A stretch of DNA of 64,000 nucleotides from Aquimarina aggregata (GTDB lineage: Bacteria > Bacteroidota > Bacteroidia > Flavobacteriales > Flavobacteriaceae). Positions 25,104 through 33,099 of this stretch are shown piece by piece (position 1 is the stretch's first letter; each line of letters opens with the position of its first letter). The translations under genes were made by a program, and so were the position numbers. The notes beneath the pieces are model-generated. The model made no database searches. It was not told where the DNA came from and saw only the letters and a list, made by a program, of their open reading frames with translations. The DNA lies in NCBI RefSeq assembly GCF_001632745.1, contig NZ_LQRT01000024.1, forward strand, positions 594,261-658,260, read 5' to 3'.

Positions 25104-25523
25104 ATGAAATCAACAGCGATTGCATCTCAAAAAGAACTTAAAAACCTTCATCTTGATAATCTGGATTGGAAATCAAATCTAGAGTTTATAGAATCCGAAG
25201 TAAAGTTTATCAATCAATTATTAAACTCGTATGTATTTGAGCCTACTACTCCTAATCTTTTTGAACGGTTACAAGAGTATAAGATTACTATGAAAACACT
25301 AGAAAAAGATATTTCAAAGTTACATCAAGAGATACGAAAACATGAAAGCGAATTAGGAGGGATGCTAGAATGTGATACTATTTCTTGTGATAATTATTAT
25401 TATAAAGATCACCTGATATTACAACAAGATTTTGATGAGTTTTATCAAAGGTTTAAAAAATTGAAATCTGAAGTTTTTAATTATGCTGGCGGTATACTCA
25501 AAAAAAATAAGAAAGACTGTTAG
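25104..25523 (+). CDS. Helical protein, paralogue of the gene at 26158
   Basis: This 139-residue protein is almost entirely helical and charged, with predicted coiled coil from about 65 to 90 (MKTLEKDISKLHQEIRKHES). It shares layout with the product of 26158-26601: a Trp-containing N-terminus, an LxFIxxExxFxxxLL helix, and a C-terminal FxxYxxLKxxxFN helix. The two flank hsp20. I recognise no named family. Two Cys at about 92 and 96 (CDTISC) are not in the paralogue. The upstream 96 bases show no clear CRP/FNR operator. Confidence 0.6.
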   Translation: MKSTAIASQKELKNLHLDNLDWKSNLEFIESEVKFINQLLNSYVFEPTTPNLFERLQEYKITMKTLEKDISKLHQEIRKHESELGGMLECDTISCDNYYYKDHLILQQDFDEFYQRFKKLKSEVFNYAGGILKKNKKDC

Positions 25524-25535
25524 AGGGCAATAAAC

Positions 25536-25578
25536 TGATATTTATCATTTTAAGAAAGCTGTTGTATGTCTAACTTTA
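25536..25578 (+). promoter_or_regulatory. CRP/FNR-type promoter of hsp20
   Basis: TGATATTTATCA (25536-25547), 23 bases, then TAACTTTA (25571-25578). The hsp20 ATG is 39 bases below the box. The palindrome is perfect in both half sites. Confidence 0.78.
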
Positions 25579-25616
25579 ATACTCAAAATAATCAATAACA
25601 TTAAAAACGTAAAAAC

Positions 25617-26060
25617 ATGTCACTAATTAAATTTAACAAGAACAGATTTCCTTGGTTTAATGACCGAGCATCTAACTGGTTGGGTACCGATGATTTTTTT
25701 GCAGATGATTTTTTTGTAAGAGATAGAAGTCTACCTGCAATGAACCTAAAAGAAAACGAAGATGCCTTTGAAATCGAACTCGCAGTTCCTGGTTTTTCTA
25801 AAAATGATATTGAAGTAACCATGGAAGACGACGTATTGCATATTTGTGCAAAAAATAGTAATGAGGAAATAGAAGAAGATAACGGTTATAAGCGTAGAGA
25901 GTTTAGCTATAATGAATTTGATCGTAAGTTACAATTACCTACTAGTATAAACCGAAATGAGGATGTAAAAGCTAAGTATACCAATGGTATTCTTACTGTA
26001 AAACTTTTAAAAACAGAAGAGGCCAAAGAACAACCTAAAAAAATTATAGAGATTAATTAA
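25617..26060 (+). CDS. Small heat-shock protein, Hsp20/alpha-crystallin family
   Basis: This 147-residue holdase chaperone has an N-terminal arm with FPWFNDRASNWLG, the alpha-crystallin domain from about 41 (MNLKENEDAFEIELAVPGF, MEDDVLHICA), the conserved F.R.F-type segment (REFSYNEFDRKLQLPTSI), and the A.Y.NGILTV strand ending in a C-terminal KKIIEIN anchor that matches the I-x-I oligomer contact. Control by a CRP/FNR-type promoter rather than a CIRCE or heat element suggests use at low oxygen. A strong terminator follows 12 bases downstream. Confidence 0.93.
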   Translation: MSLIKFNKNRFPWFNDRASNWLGTDDFFADDFFVRDRSLPAMNLKENEDAFEIELAVPGFSKNDIEVTMEDDVLHICAKNSNEEIEEDNGYKRREFSYNEFDRKLQLPTSINRNEDVKAKYTNGILTVKLLKTEEAKEQPKKIIEIN

Positions 26061-26071
26061 TTTTAATAGGT

Positions 26072-26111
26072 AAGACAGAGGATAAAAAGGGGCATCATTA
26101 TCCTCTGTCTT
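26072..26111 (+). terminator. Rho-independent terminator after hsp20
   Basis: A perfect 13-base-pair stem (aagacagaggata / tatcctctgtctt) encloses a 14-base loop. It ends the hsp20 transcript, so the genes that follow need their own promoter, which I could not identify. Confidence 0.9.
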
Positions 26112-26157
26112 TATGAAATTGGATGTCTTGTGATTGTAAAACTAAAATCTAAAACCG

Positions 26158-26601
26158 ATGAAAACGCAAGCACCAAACACAAAATATGTAGCATGGAAAA
26201 GTCCAGAAGAATTATATGAAACCTCTTTGCATTGGATATCAGAATTAAAGTTTATCAAGGATGAGCAGCAATTTTTAACTAAACTTGTTGAAGAGCATAC
26301 ACTACACCTTATTTCTAAAGAAAATTATAGAAAAAGTAAAGTCATCATACAAGAACTAGCATATAAACAAAAGATGATAACTCCTTTACTAAAGAAAATA
26401 ATTAATCACCATAATGAACTTTTAATACTTGTTGATGATCTAGATGAACTTGTAAAGGAAAAAGAATACAAGCAACATCATCGAGTACTATTACAAGAGG
26501 TTAATGTATATTTTAATCATTATAAAGAACTAAAAAGAACAATTTTTAATTTGATCAAAACGATCATGAAAGAGAATAAACAAAAGCGATTATTAAGTTG
26601 A
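26158..26601 (+). CDS. Helical protein, paralogue of the gene at 25104
   Basis: This 147-residue, Lys/Glu-rich protein is predicted all-helical with no signal peptide. The sequence SLHWISELKFIKDEQQFLTKL matches WKSNLEFIESEVKFINQLL of the 25104 product, and both end in a FNHYKELKRTIFN-like helix. The two are diverged paralogues from the same stress region. It starts a possible operon running to the dehydrogenase at 28771, with gaps of 7, 11 and an overlap. No family or function is recognised. Confidence 0.6.
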   Translation: MKTQAPNTKYVAWKSPEELYETSLHWISELKFIKDEQQFLTKLVEEHTLHLISKENYRKSKVIIQELAYKQKMITPLLKKIINHHNELLILVDDLDELVKEKEYKQHHRVLLQEVNVYFNHYKELKRTIFNLIKTIMKENKQKRLLS

Positions 26602-26608
26602 TTTTTTA

Positions 26609-27109
26609 ATGAAAAGAACAGCCATAATAGTAGTCTTTTTAGTTTCAATGAGTTTTATAGGCATTTGGATTTGGTATGCGTATAAATATGAGATGGATAC
26701 TGTAATACCAATTAAGGTAAAGGATTCAAGTCTAACTACTAAAGTGTTAATAGCCTCGCAGGGTAGTAGTTTTAAAGATTCTTTGGTACTAGGTATGCTA
26801 AGGCATTATCAAAATGAGGATATCTATTTTAAAGTGATAGATGCCTACACATTTTTTACTGTAGATATTGATAAATGGGATGCTATAGTAATTATTAATT
26901 CTTGGGAATATAATCGTCCTCCATTTAATCTCAGGAAATTTATTAAAAACCACCCTGATCAGTTAGATAAACTAATTGTTGTTTCAACTGTAGGTAGCAG
27001 TAATATAGTGTTAAAAGATGTTGATGTGATATCAGGAGAATCTATAATAACCAAAGCCCCAAAATATACTACCATACTGGTAGAACGATTAAACAAAATA
27101 ATAAAGTAA
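26609..27109 (+). CDS. Membrane-anchored protein with flavodoxin-like pattern
   Basis: This 166-residue protein has an N-terminal membrane anchor (AIIVVFLVSMSFIGIWIWYA) followed by an alpha/beta domain facing the periplasm. The strands VLIASQGSSFKDSLV, DAIVIINSWEYNRPP and KLIVVSTVGSS, with loops after each, have the order of a flavodoxin-like fold. The phosphate loop is not the canonical T.T.T type, so FMN binding is uncertain. It lies seven bases after a coiled-coil gene. Function is unknown. Confidence 0.55.
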   Translation: MKRTAIIVVFLVSMSFIGIWIWYAYKYEMDTVIPIKVKDSSLTTKVLIASQGSSFKDSLVLGMLRHYQNEDIYFKVIDAYTFFTVDIDKWDAIVIINSWEYNRPPFNLRKFIKNHPDQLDKLIVVSTVGSSNIVLKDVDVISGESIITKAPKYTTILVERLNKIIK

Positions 27110-27120
27110 ATAGGGATACT

Positions 27121-27786
27121 ATGAATAAGCGATATATATATCTTTTCATGATCATCGGACTTTTTTATAGCTGCTCATCTAGTGAGTTAGTCGAAAATTG
27201 GAAAAATCCAGAAATAGATACTTTTGAAGCACAAAAAGTGCTGGTCATTGGCATATCATCAAACGATAGTAACCGAAAAGTATTTGAAAAGAAACTTGTA
27301 ACAGAACTAGGTAAGAATGGAGTTAACGCAGTAAGAAGCCTTGATTTTTTTGAAGAAACCTTTACGAGTACTCCTAGAACAGAAGAGGATATACTTGCTT
27401 TAGAGTCACAATTAGTCGAAAAAGAATTTGATGCGATATTACTTTCCAAAGTAGTAAGAATAGAAGATAAAGTCAGTACGGTACAAGCATATAGAAATTT
27501 AGATAAAACATTTAATAATTTTAGAGATGATTATTATGAAAATCAAGAAATCTATTATAACGATGGGTATTACGAAGAATACCAGGTTTTTCATGCAGAG
27601 TCGTCTCTCTATTGCATTTGTTCTGATAAAGACAAAGAATTAATATGGAAAGGATCAATAGACATCACCGAACCCGAAAATATTAAAAAGGCAGTTGGTG
27701 ATTATATAAAAGTATTGGTTTGGGCTTTAAAAGGACAGCGATTATTAATCATTGAAGATTTTGAAGATGAAGATATTGACTTATAG
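27121..27786 (+). CDS. Lipoprotein of unknown function
   Basis: The signal peptide ends in the lipobox GLFYSC (Cys18), so this 221-residue protein is lipid anchored. The mature part begins SSSELVENWKNPE, a start shared by a group of flavobacterial lipoproteins, and contains VLVIGISSNDSNRKVFEKKLVTELGKNGVNAV, a strand-helix pattern like that of DUF4136/GNA1162-type proteins. A Tyr-rich stretch follows near 140-150. It overlaps the next gene by 20 bases. Its role in this operon is unknown. Confidence 0.6.
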   Translation: MNKRYIYLFMIIGLFYSCSSSELVENWKNPEIDTFEAQKVLVIGISSNDSNRKVFEKKLVTELGKNGVNAVRSLDFFEETFTSTPRTEEDILALESQLVEKEFDAILLSKVVRIEDKVSTVQAYRNLDKTFNNFRDDYYENQEIYYNDGYYEEYQVFHAESSLYCICSDKDKELIWKGSIDITEPENIKKAVGDYIKVLVWALKGQRLLIIEDFEDEDIDL

Positions 27787-28771
27787 TAGTAAAGATTTTG
27801 AAATTCCTTTTCTCGAAAAATCGAATAATGAGGTACATCATGTAAAATATATACCAGATCACCTTACATCAAAAACGGCAGCACTAGCTATGGGGTTTGA
27901 TGCTATTTGTATTTCCCCCGCAGATGATGGGTCAACTATGGTGTTAGAACGATTAAAAGACTTTAATATAAAATATATTGTTCTTCGATCTACTGGGTAT
28001 GACAATATCAACTTGACTACTGCCCAAAAACTAAATATTAAAGTAGCTAATGCTGCGGGATATTCACCGATTACCATTGCAGAACATGGGATTGCGCTAT
28101 TATTAGCAATTAAACGTAAGCTGATCCAAGCTAACCAACAAGTAAATGCGTATAACTTTTCTCTAAGTAACTTGGTTGGGACCAATCTAAATCAAAAAAC
28201 GGTAGGAGTCATTGGTACGGGTAGAATAGGCAAAGCATTAACCAAAATACTATATGGCTTTGGTTGCACTATTGTGGGGCACGACATTCAAGAGGATAAA
28301 GAGTTAGTCGAGCAATATGATATGAAGTATATGGATCTTGAAAACATATGCAGACAATCCGACATTATTTTTTTGAGCACGCCTTTAAATACCCAAACAT
28401 ATCACCTTATTAATAAGAGCTGTATGGATCTTATGAAAAAAGAAGTTATAATTGTCAATATTGCACGTGGTGCAATAGTAGATATAAAAGATATTATCAC
28501 CGCTTTGATATCAAAAAAAATAGCAGCTTATGCCGCAGATGTGTATGAGTATGAACAAGGGGTTTTCTTCTATGATCGTTCTAAAAACAAACCAGATGAT
28601 ACAGTATTAAAACAACTTATCGATTTACCTAATGTATTGCTCACAGCACATCAGGCTTTTGCTACTAAAGAAGCATTGACTACTATTGCAGATACGACCT
28701 TTTGTACCATTAACTGTTGGGCTCAAAACAAACCGAGTATGCATGAACTTATTCCTGCATTAGTGGGGTAA
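27767..28771 (+). CDS. ldhA: D-lactate dehydrogenase-type 2-hydroxyacid dehydrogenase
   Basis: This 334-residue cytoplasmic NAD enzyme resembles fermentative D-lactate dehydrogenase. It has the Rossmann motif GVIGTGRIGKAL, the family segment STPLNTQTYHLINK, the catalytic Arg in NIARGAIVD, Glu in DVYEYEQG, and His in LLTAHQAFATKEAL. I start at 27767 (MKILTYSSKDF) because family members begin there; the ATG at 27752 adds five residues. The start lies inside the upstream lipoprotein gene. Pyruvate to D-lactate conversion at low oxygen would fit the surrounding regulon. Its substrate could be another 2-ketoacid. Confidence 0.85.
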   Translation: MKILTYSSKDFEIPFLEKSNNEVHHVKYIPDHLTSKTAALAMGFDAICISPADDGSTMVLERLKDFNIKYIVLRSTGYDNINLTTAQKLNIKVANAAGYSPITIAEHGIALLLAIKRKLIQANQQVNAYNFSLSNLVGTNLNQKTVGVIGTGRIGKALTKILYGFGCTIVGHDIQEDKELVEQYDMKYMDLENICRQSDIIFLSTPLNTQTYHLINKSCMDLMKKEVIIVNIARGAIVDIKDIITALISKKIAAYAADVYEYEQGVFFYDRSKNKPDDTVLKQLIDLPNVLLTAHQAFATKEALTTIADTTFCTINCWAQNKPSMHELIPALVG

Positions 28772-29173
28772 CTTATGTTTTATAATACCATATAAAAAAG
28801 TACCTAAAATAGAAGAAATAATAACAATTAGGATAGGTAAATATCCTGCGCCTAATAATACAAACATAGGGCCAGGACATGCACCTGCAAGTGCCCAACC
28901 TAATCCAAAAATGATCCCACCGAACATATATCTTTTAAAACTTCTGTTTTTTGGTTGAATTTTTATACCCTCCCCGTCAAGCGATTTTATATTCAATTTT
29001 TTGATGAGCTGAATTACGATAATACCAAGACCCACTGCAGAACCGATGATGCCGTACATGTGAAAAGATTTAAACTGGAACATCTCATAAATTCTAAACC
29101 ACGAAGCTGCTTCGGACTTAAATAATACAATCCCAAAAAAAATCCCGATGAATAAATATATAATTGAACGCAT
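28760..29173 (-). CDS. YeeE/YedE (DUF6691) membrane protein, half transporter B
   Basis: This 137-residue protein has four membrane helices and the motif GLGWALAGACPGPMFVLLGAG, with the conserved Cys of the YeeE/YedE sulfur-transport family. It pairs with the gene just upstream (4-base gap). Together they form the split version of the thiosulfate-type transporter seen in many Bacteroidota. Its end overlaps the convergent dehydrogenase by 12 bases. Confidence 0.85.
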   Translation of the reverse strand: MRSIIYLFIGIFFGIVLFKSEAASWFRIYEMFQFKSFHMYGIIGSAVGLGIIVIQLIKKLNIKSLDGEGIKIQPKNRSFKRYMFGGIIFGLGWALAGACPGPMFVLLGAGYLPILIVIISSILGTFLYGIIKHKLPH

Positions 29174-29177
29174 ATGG

Positions 29178-29735
29178 TTAAAAAATTAAAGGAAAAATAA
29201 AATGAATCATGAGTAGGCCTCCGATAAAAAAGCCAATAACTGCAATTAGTGATGGTATTTGCAAATTACTTAATCCAGAAATGGCATGGCCAGAGGTACA
29301 ACCACCAGCATAACGAGCCCCGAAACCTACTAGTAATCCACCAATAATTAGAAAAATTAACTGTGATGGATCTGAGAAAATTGCATTGGCAAATAATTCA
29401 TTGGGTAAATACGCTTCTCCTGCGCTTTTAAAACCTTGGTTTTGCAGTTTACTAATCACTTCTGGATGCAAATCAACAGCAGCATCTTTGGTTAAAAAAT
29501 TAGCGCCAATGTATCCACCTATTATAGTCCCTATTGCTACAATTAAATTCCAACGTTGTGCTTTCCAGTCAAATCTAAAAAAATCTGCTGCTTTACCGGC
29601 GCCACACATAGTACACATGGTTCTTAAATTTGAAGACATTCCAAATTGTTTCCCAGTAATTAGTAATGCAAACATTACCAAAACAATTAATGGCCCAGAG
29701 ATATACCATGGCCATGGATCAAAAATCCAATTCAT
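29178..29735 (-). CDS. YeeE/YedE membrane protein, half transporter A
   Basis: This 185-residue protein has about five membrane helices, the Cys-rich motif MCTMCGAGKAADFFRFDW and the second motif GARYAGGCTSGHAISGLS. In the YeeE (TsuA) family these Cys residues relay thiosulfate through the membrane. With the adjacent small DUF6691 protein it forms a two-part transporter. A CRP/FNR-type operator of the TGAC/GTTA variety lies 49 bases upstream, tying sulfur import to low-oxygen control. Confidence 0.87.
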   Translation of the reverse strand: MNWIFDPWPWYISGPLIVLVMFALLITGKQFGMSSNLRTMCTMCGAGKAADFFRFDWKAQRWNLIVAIGTIIGGYIGANFLTKDAAVDLHPEVISKLQNQGFKSAGEAYLPNELFANAIFSDPSQLIFLIIGGLLVGFGARYAGGCTSGHAISGLSNLQIPSLIAVIGFFIGGLLMIHFIFPLIF

Positions 29736-29752
29736 TCTATAAAATTTAGGTA

Positions 29753-29795
29753 CAAATTAACCTGAATAAAAGTAAATTGTATGTGACTTATGTTA
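29753..29795 (-). promoter_or_regulatory. CRP/FNR-type promoter of the YeeE/YedE pair
   Basis: On the minus strand TAACATAAGTCA (29784-29795) is followed by 23 bases and TTAATTTG (29753-29760), one mismatch from TAnnTTTG. The extended dyad TGTAAC-N4-GTCACA (29782-29797) looks more CRP-like than the TGAT sites elsewhere. Confidence 0.55.
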
Positions 29796-29845
29796 CATAA
29801 CCATAATTTTGCAACCTTTTATCATATAAATATTGACTTTGCTAT

Positions 29846-30619
29846 TTAGGTAGCATTAAAGTATTTGTCTAATTGTAGTTTAGCTTCTTGATATCCTAAA
29901 TCAAGAACCTTATCAAGATTACTACTGCTAAAAATCCCATGATTAACGAGCTTTTTAGGTTGTATTACGATATCACAATGTTTAAATTTCATTTCGGCAT
30001 TAGGCATAGCTCTAAGATAATACGCACGCTGCATTACGTTATAGGAATGCTTAAAATCAGAAATTTTGGGTTTTTTTATGGGGGAGACGTCTACACCAAT
30101 AATCATATCACATTTTTGAAGAAGAGGATCTATAGGAAAGTTGTCTAAAATTCCGCCATCGGCATACAATTCTTCTTCGATCATGATAGGTGTAAAAACT
30201 CCAGGAAATGCCGCCGATGCTAAAATCGGTTTGATCAATTGTCCTTTGCTAAAAACTTTTACGGTACCCTCGATAAGATTTGTTGCGGTGATAAAGAGTT
30301 TCTTATCCAGGGCTTCAAAAGAATTATCAGGAAAGAAGTTTTCGAGATCGTCCTGAAATTTTTCAGAATCTAGAAACCCCGCTTTTTTTCGGGTAAATCG
30401 ATTAAAATTAAATATGGATGTTTTTGTGAAGAATTTTTTGATTTCATCAGGAGAATATGCCCCTGCATATAAAGCTCCTGCAATTGCTCCTGCACTAGTG
30501 CCAGAGACAAAATTGGGGATAATACCAGCTTCTTCAAGAGCACGTATCACACCTATGTGAGCAACGCCTTTAAATCCGCCTCCTGATAGTACTAGTCCTA
30601 TGTTTTTCGGTATTTCCAT
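29846..30619 (-). CDS. Patatin-like phospholipase
   Basis: The protein begins MEIPKNIGLVLSGGGFKG with the patatin oxyanion loop, then GTSAG with nucleophile Ser42, and DGG near 160 supplies the catalytic Asp. It should hydrolyse acyl chains of lipids in the cytoplasm or at the inner membrane. I start at 30619 because the in-frame ATG at 30670 adds 17 unconserved residues and overlaps the upstream gene. It is the third gene of an operon Usp - cardiolipin synthase - patatin, suggesting membrane lipid remodelling under the low-oxygen signal. Confidence 0.9.
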   Translation of the reverse strand: MEIPKNIGLVLSGGGFKGVAHIGVIRALEEAGIIPNFVSGTSAGAIAGALYAGAYSPDEIKKFFTKTSIFNFNRFTRKKAGFLDSEKFQDDLENFFPDNSFEALDKKLFITATNLIEGTVKVFSKGQLIKPILASAAFPGVFTPIMIEEELYADGGILDNFPIDPLLQKCDMIIGVDVSPIKKPKISDFKHSYNVMQRAYYLRAMPNAEMKFKHCDIVIQPKKLVNHGIFSSSNLDKVLDLGYQEAKLQLDKYFNAT

Positions 30620-30641
30620 ATGTATTAAAACATTACAAATA

Positions 30642-32063
30642 TTATAAAACAGGGCTAAAAACTTTAGCAATACCTTCTTTTAATTTGTGATGCCACGGTC
30701 TTTTTACAAAGGTATCATAGTTTAACTGAATACTTTTATGACAGTCATTCAAAAAATCGTTTTTAAGTGAAATCGCAAAAGAATCATCATAAATTACAGC
30801 ATTTACCTCATAGTTTTGTTCAAAACTTCTTATATCTAGATTCGTCGTTCCTACAGATGATATCGTATCATCAGATACTATAGTTTTACTATGTACAAAT
30901 CCTTCAGGGAACAAATAAATTTTTACTCCAGCCTGTAATAATCTTTCAAAATAAGAACGAACACACCACTTAACAATTGCATTATCTGATTTTTTGGATA
31001 GTAATAATCGTATATCAACGCCGCTCATAGATGCGACTTTTAGTGCATCTAATATAGATTCTCCAGGAATAATATATGGATTGGTAATGTATACATAATC
31101 CTGAGCTTCATTAATTATAGAAAAATACATATGTTGTGTTGCCGAGAAATCAGAATCTGGACCACTGTGCACTATTTGTGCTGTGGATCCTATTGCATTT
31201 TTATGAGGATAAAAATAAGAAGTTTTTAAAATGTTGTCATCAGAACTTACTAAATACCAATCCATAGCAAAAATAGCTTGTAAGCTATGTACAATAGGGC
31301 CCTCTAGTTGAAGATGCATATCATGCCAGGCACCTAGATTGGGATCTCCTTGTACATATTTATCCGATACATTAATACCACCGGTAAATGCAATCTGATC
31401 GTCAATAACGATAATTTTGCGATGATTTCTATAGTTTATCGATGATAAGAATTTTCCAAACCTAATCGGTAAAAACTTATAAATTTCTACTCCTATTTCT
31501 TTAAGTTTATTGATATACACTTTGTTTAAGGATATGCTTCCGATACCATCATAAAGAATGCGTATGGCGACACCTTTCTTTATTTTTCTTTCGAAGAGTT
31601 CAAAAAGACCTTGAGATAATTTCCCTTCTTCAAAAATATAATACTCTAAATGTATAAAATGCTTTGCTTTTTCAAGGGCTTCAAATATTGCTTGAAAGGT
31701 TGCGTTTCCATTTTTTAAAAGTCTTAAAGAATTTCCGGTAGAAGGTGGAAAAGATGAATTCTTAGTGATAAGAGACATTATTTTTTGATGCTCTTTTCGT
31801 TCTTGATCGGTAATAAATTCATGATACTTTTGTACCTCTTTGATATATGAGTTTATTTCAGAAGTATGTTTGAGACGAAATAATTTATTTTTCCTTCTAT
31901 TTCTGCCTAACATTAAGTAAAGAAACATTCCACCCACAGGAATCGTAAAAATAGTTAGTAACCAGGCCAAAGTTTTTGTTGGGCGCATGCCATTTAATAG
32001 TAACCTAATAACAATACTAACTCCTATAAGGATGTAAAAAGAGAAGGCAATATAAAATAACAT
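30642..32063 (-). CDS. cls: Cardiolipin synthase, phospholipase D type
   Basis: This 473-residue membrane enzyme joins two phosphatidylglycerols to cardiolipin. It has two N-terminal membrane helices (about 1-20 and 33-55, with LAWLLTIFTIPVGGMFLYLMLGRNR), then two phospholipase D domains with HKD motifs: NHRKIIVIDDQIAFTGG and HSKTIVSDDTISSVGTTNLD. Both are intact. The gene lies 31 bases after a usp and 22 bases before the patatin gene as started here, so all three should share the CRP/FNR-type promoter at 32956-32998. Confidence 0.93.
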   Translation of the reverse strand: MLFYIAFSFYILIGVSIVIRLLLNGMRPTKTLAWLLTIFTIPVGGMFLYLMLGRNRRKNKLFRLKHTSEINSYIKEVQKYHEFITDQERKEHQKIMSLITKNSSFPPSTGNSLRLLKNGNATFQAIFEALEKAKHFIHLEYYIFEEGKLSQGLFELFERKIKKGVAIRILYDGIGSISLNKVYINKLKEIGVEIYKFLPIRFGKFLSSINYRNHRKIIVIDDQIAFTGGINVSDKYVQGDPNLGAWHDMHLQLEGPIVHSLQAIFAMDWYLVSSDDNILKTSYFYPHKNAIGSTAQIVHSGPDSDFSATQHMYFSIINEAQDYVYITNPYIIPGESILDALKVASMSGVDIRLLLSKKSDNAIVKWCVRSYFERLLQAGVKIYLFPEGFVHSKTIVSDDTISSVGTTNLDIRSFEQNYEVNAVIYDDSFAISLKNDFLNDCHKSIQLNYDTFVKRPWHHKLKEGIAKVFSPVL

Positions 32064-32094
32064 CTAACTATTTTTAGTTGGCCATCTAAAGATA

Positions 32095-32934
32095 TTAATT
32101 TGTATGCATAATAAGAAGAGGAACTCTTGTGCCATAACTTATTTTTGACGTTTCTGAACCATTAAAGAAACGATCTAGAAACGTTTCTCGTTGTATAAAC
32201 ATAGCAGTCATATCAACATTCATGATTTGTATAAAACTAGCAATAGCTAAAGCTGTTGGAACGTTGATAATAGAATGAAAAGTATGATTGATACCTTTAA
32301 AAAACTCTTTCATATGTTTTTTGTCATCAAAATCGGCAATGGTTACCGTCTCATCTTCCTTAATTTTAAGAATGCGTAATGAGGCTTTATGTTTTTGAAC
32401 AGTATCTAATAAAGGTTCGATACCATCTTGGTTAAAATAATCATTATAATCTATCGTATACAAAACTGTTTTAAGTTCTTTAAACTGATATCCTTGAGGG
32501 ATTGCAATTACAGGGCAATCTATTTTGCGAATTACATTAAGTGTATTACTACCAAAAACTATTTCATTAGCTCCAGTAGCACCATTTGTTCCCATCATGA
32601 TAAGGTCAATGTTTTTAGAACGAACCGCTTGTTTTATTGCATCGGTGAAGGTATCATAATCGGTAATACTTTTAAAAGTATAGTTTTCTTGGGGATGCTG
32701 TTCTTGTAGTTTTTTGATTAAGATATCAAGTTTCTTTTTTGCATCGCTAATAACCGATTGATGTATTGACGTATTTGCAGGAGCAACCATTAAATCATCC
32801 GACGTGTAATGAGATGCTTTTTGTACGTTAAGAATATAGAAAGTACACAATTCATGTTTAAAAAAATGCATAGCATAGTCGATAGCATTTTTTGCGTTTT
32901 CAGAAAAATCTGTGGGTAATAAGATATTTTTCAT
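32095..32934 (-). CDS. Universal stress protein, tandem UspA domains
   Basis: This 279-residue Usp starts MKNILLPTDFSENAKNAI and has the loop GTNGATGANEIVFGSNT, an ATP-binding pattern with Asn in place of Lys. The second domain (VLYTIDYNDYFNQDG) is degenerate and ends TRVPLLIMHT. I place the start at 32934 although the frame is open to 33048, because the extra 38 residues match nothing and the DNA there is the CRP/FNR-type promoter. It leads an operon with cardiolipin synthase and patatin. Confidence 0.9.
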   Translation of the reverse strand: MKNILLPTDFSENAKNAIDYAMHFFKHELCTFYILNVQKASHYTSDDLMVAPANTSIHQSVISDAKKKLDILIKKLQEQHPQENYTFKSITDYDTFTDAIKQAVRSKNIDLIMMGTNGATGANEIVFGSNTLNVIRKIDCPVIAIPQGYQFKELKTVLYTIDYNDYFNQDGIEPLLDTVQKHKASLRILKIKEDETVTIADFDDKKHMKEFFKGINHTFHSIINVPTALAIASFIQIMNVDMTAMFIQRETFLDRFFNGSETSKISYGTRVPLLIMHTN

Positions 32935-32955
32935 AGTCCTCGATTTTAGTATTCT

Positions 32956-32998
32956 TAAAAATAAATAAGAAAGGTTATGATTACTATGATATTTATCA
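32956..32998 (-). promoter_or_regulatory. CRP/FNR-type promoter of usp-cls-patatin
   Basis: The minus strand has TGATAAATATCA (32987-32998), 23 bases, then TATTTTTA (32956-32963). The usp ATG at 32934 follows 21 bases later, in line with the other usp promoters. Confidence 0.78.
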
Positions 32999-33099
32999 TT
33001 CTGATCATTTATAGCCCAAAATCTTATGGTTATATTCGACTTAAGCAATTACTGGTATAAAAATGTAACAAAAGGACATGTTTTGGAGTCTTACATTAT

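Noticed and set aside
32935..33048. N-terminal extension of the usp at 32095
   Set aside because: The extra 38 residues match no Usp and the DNA contains the operator and -7 box.
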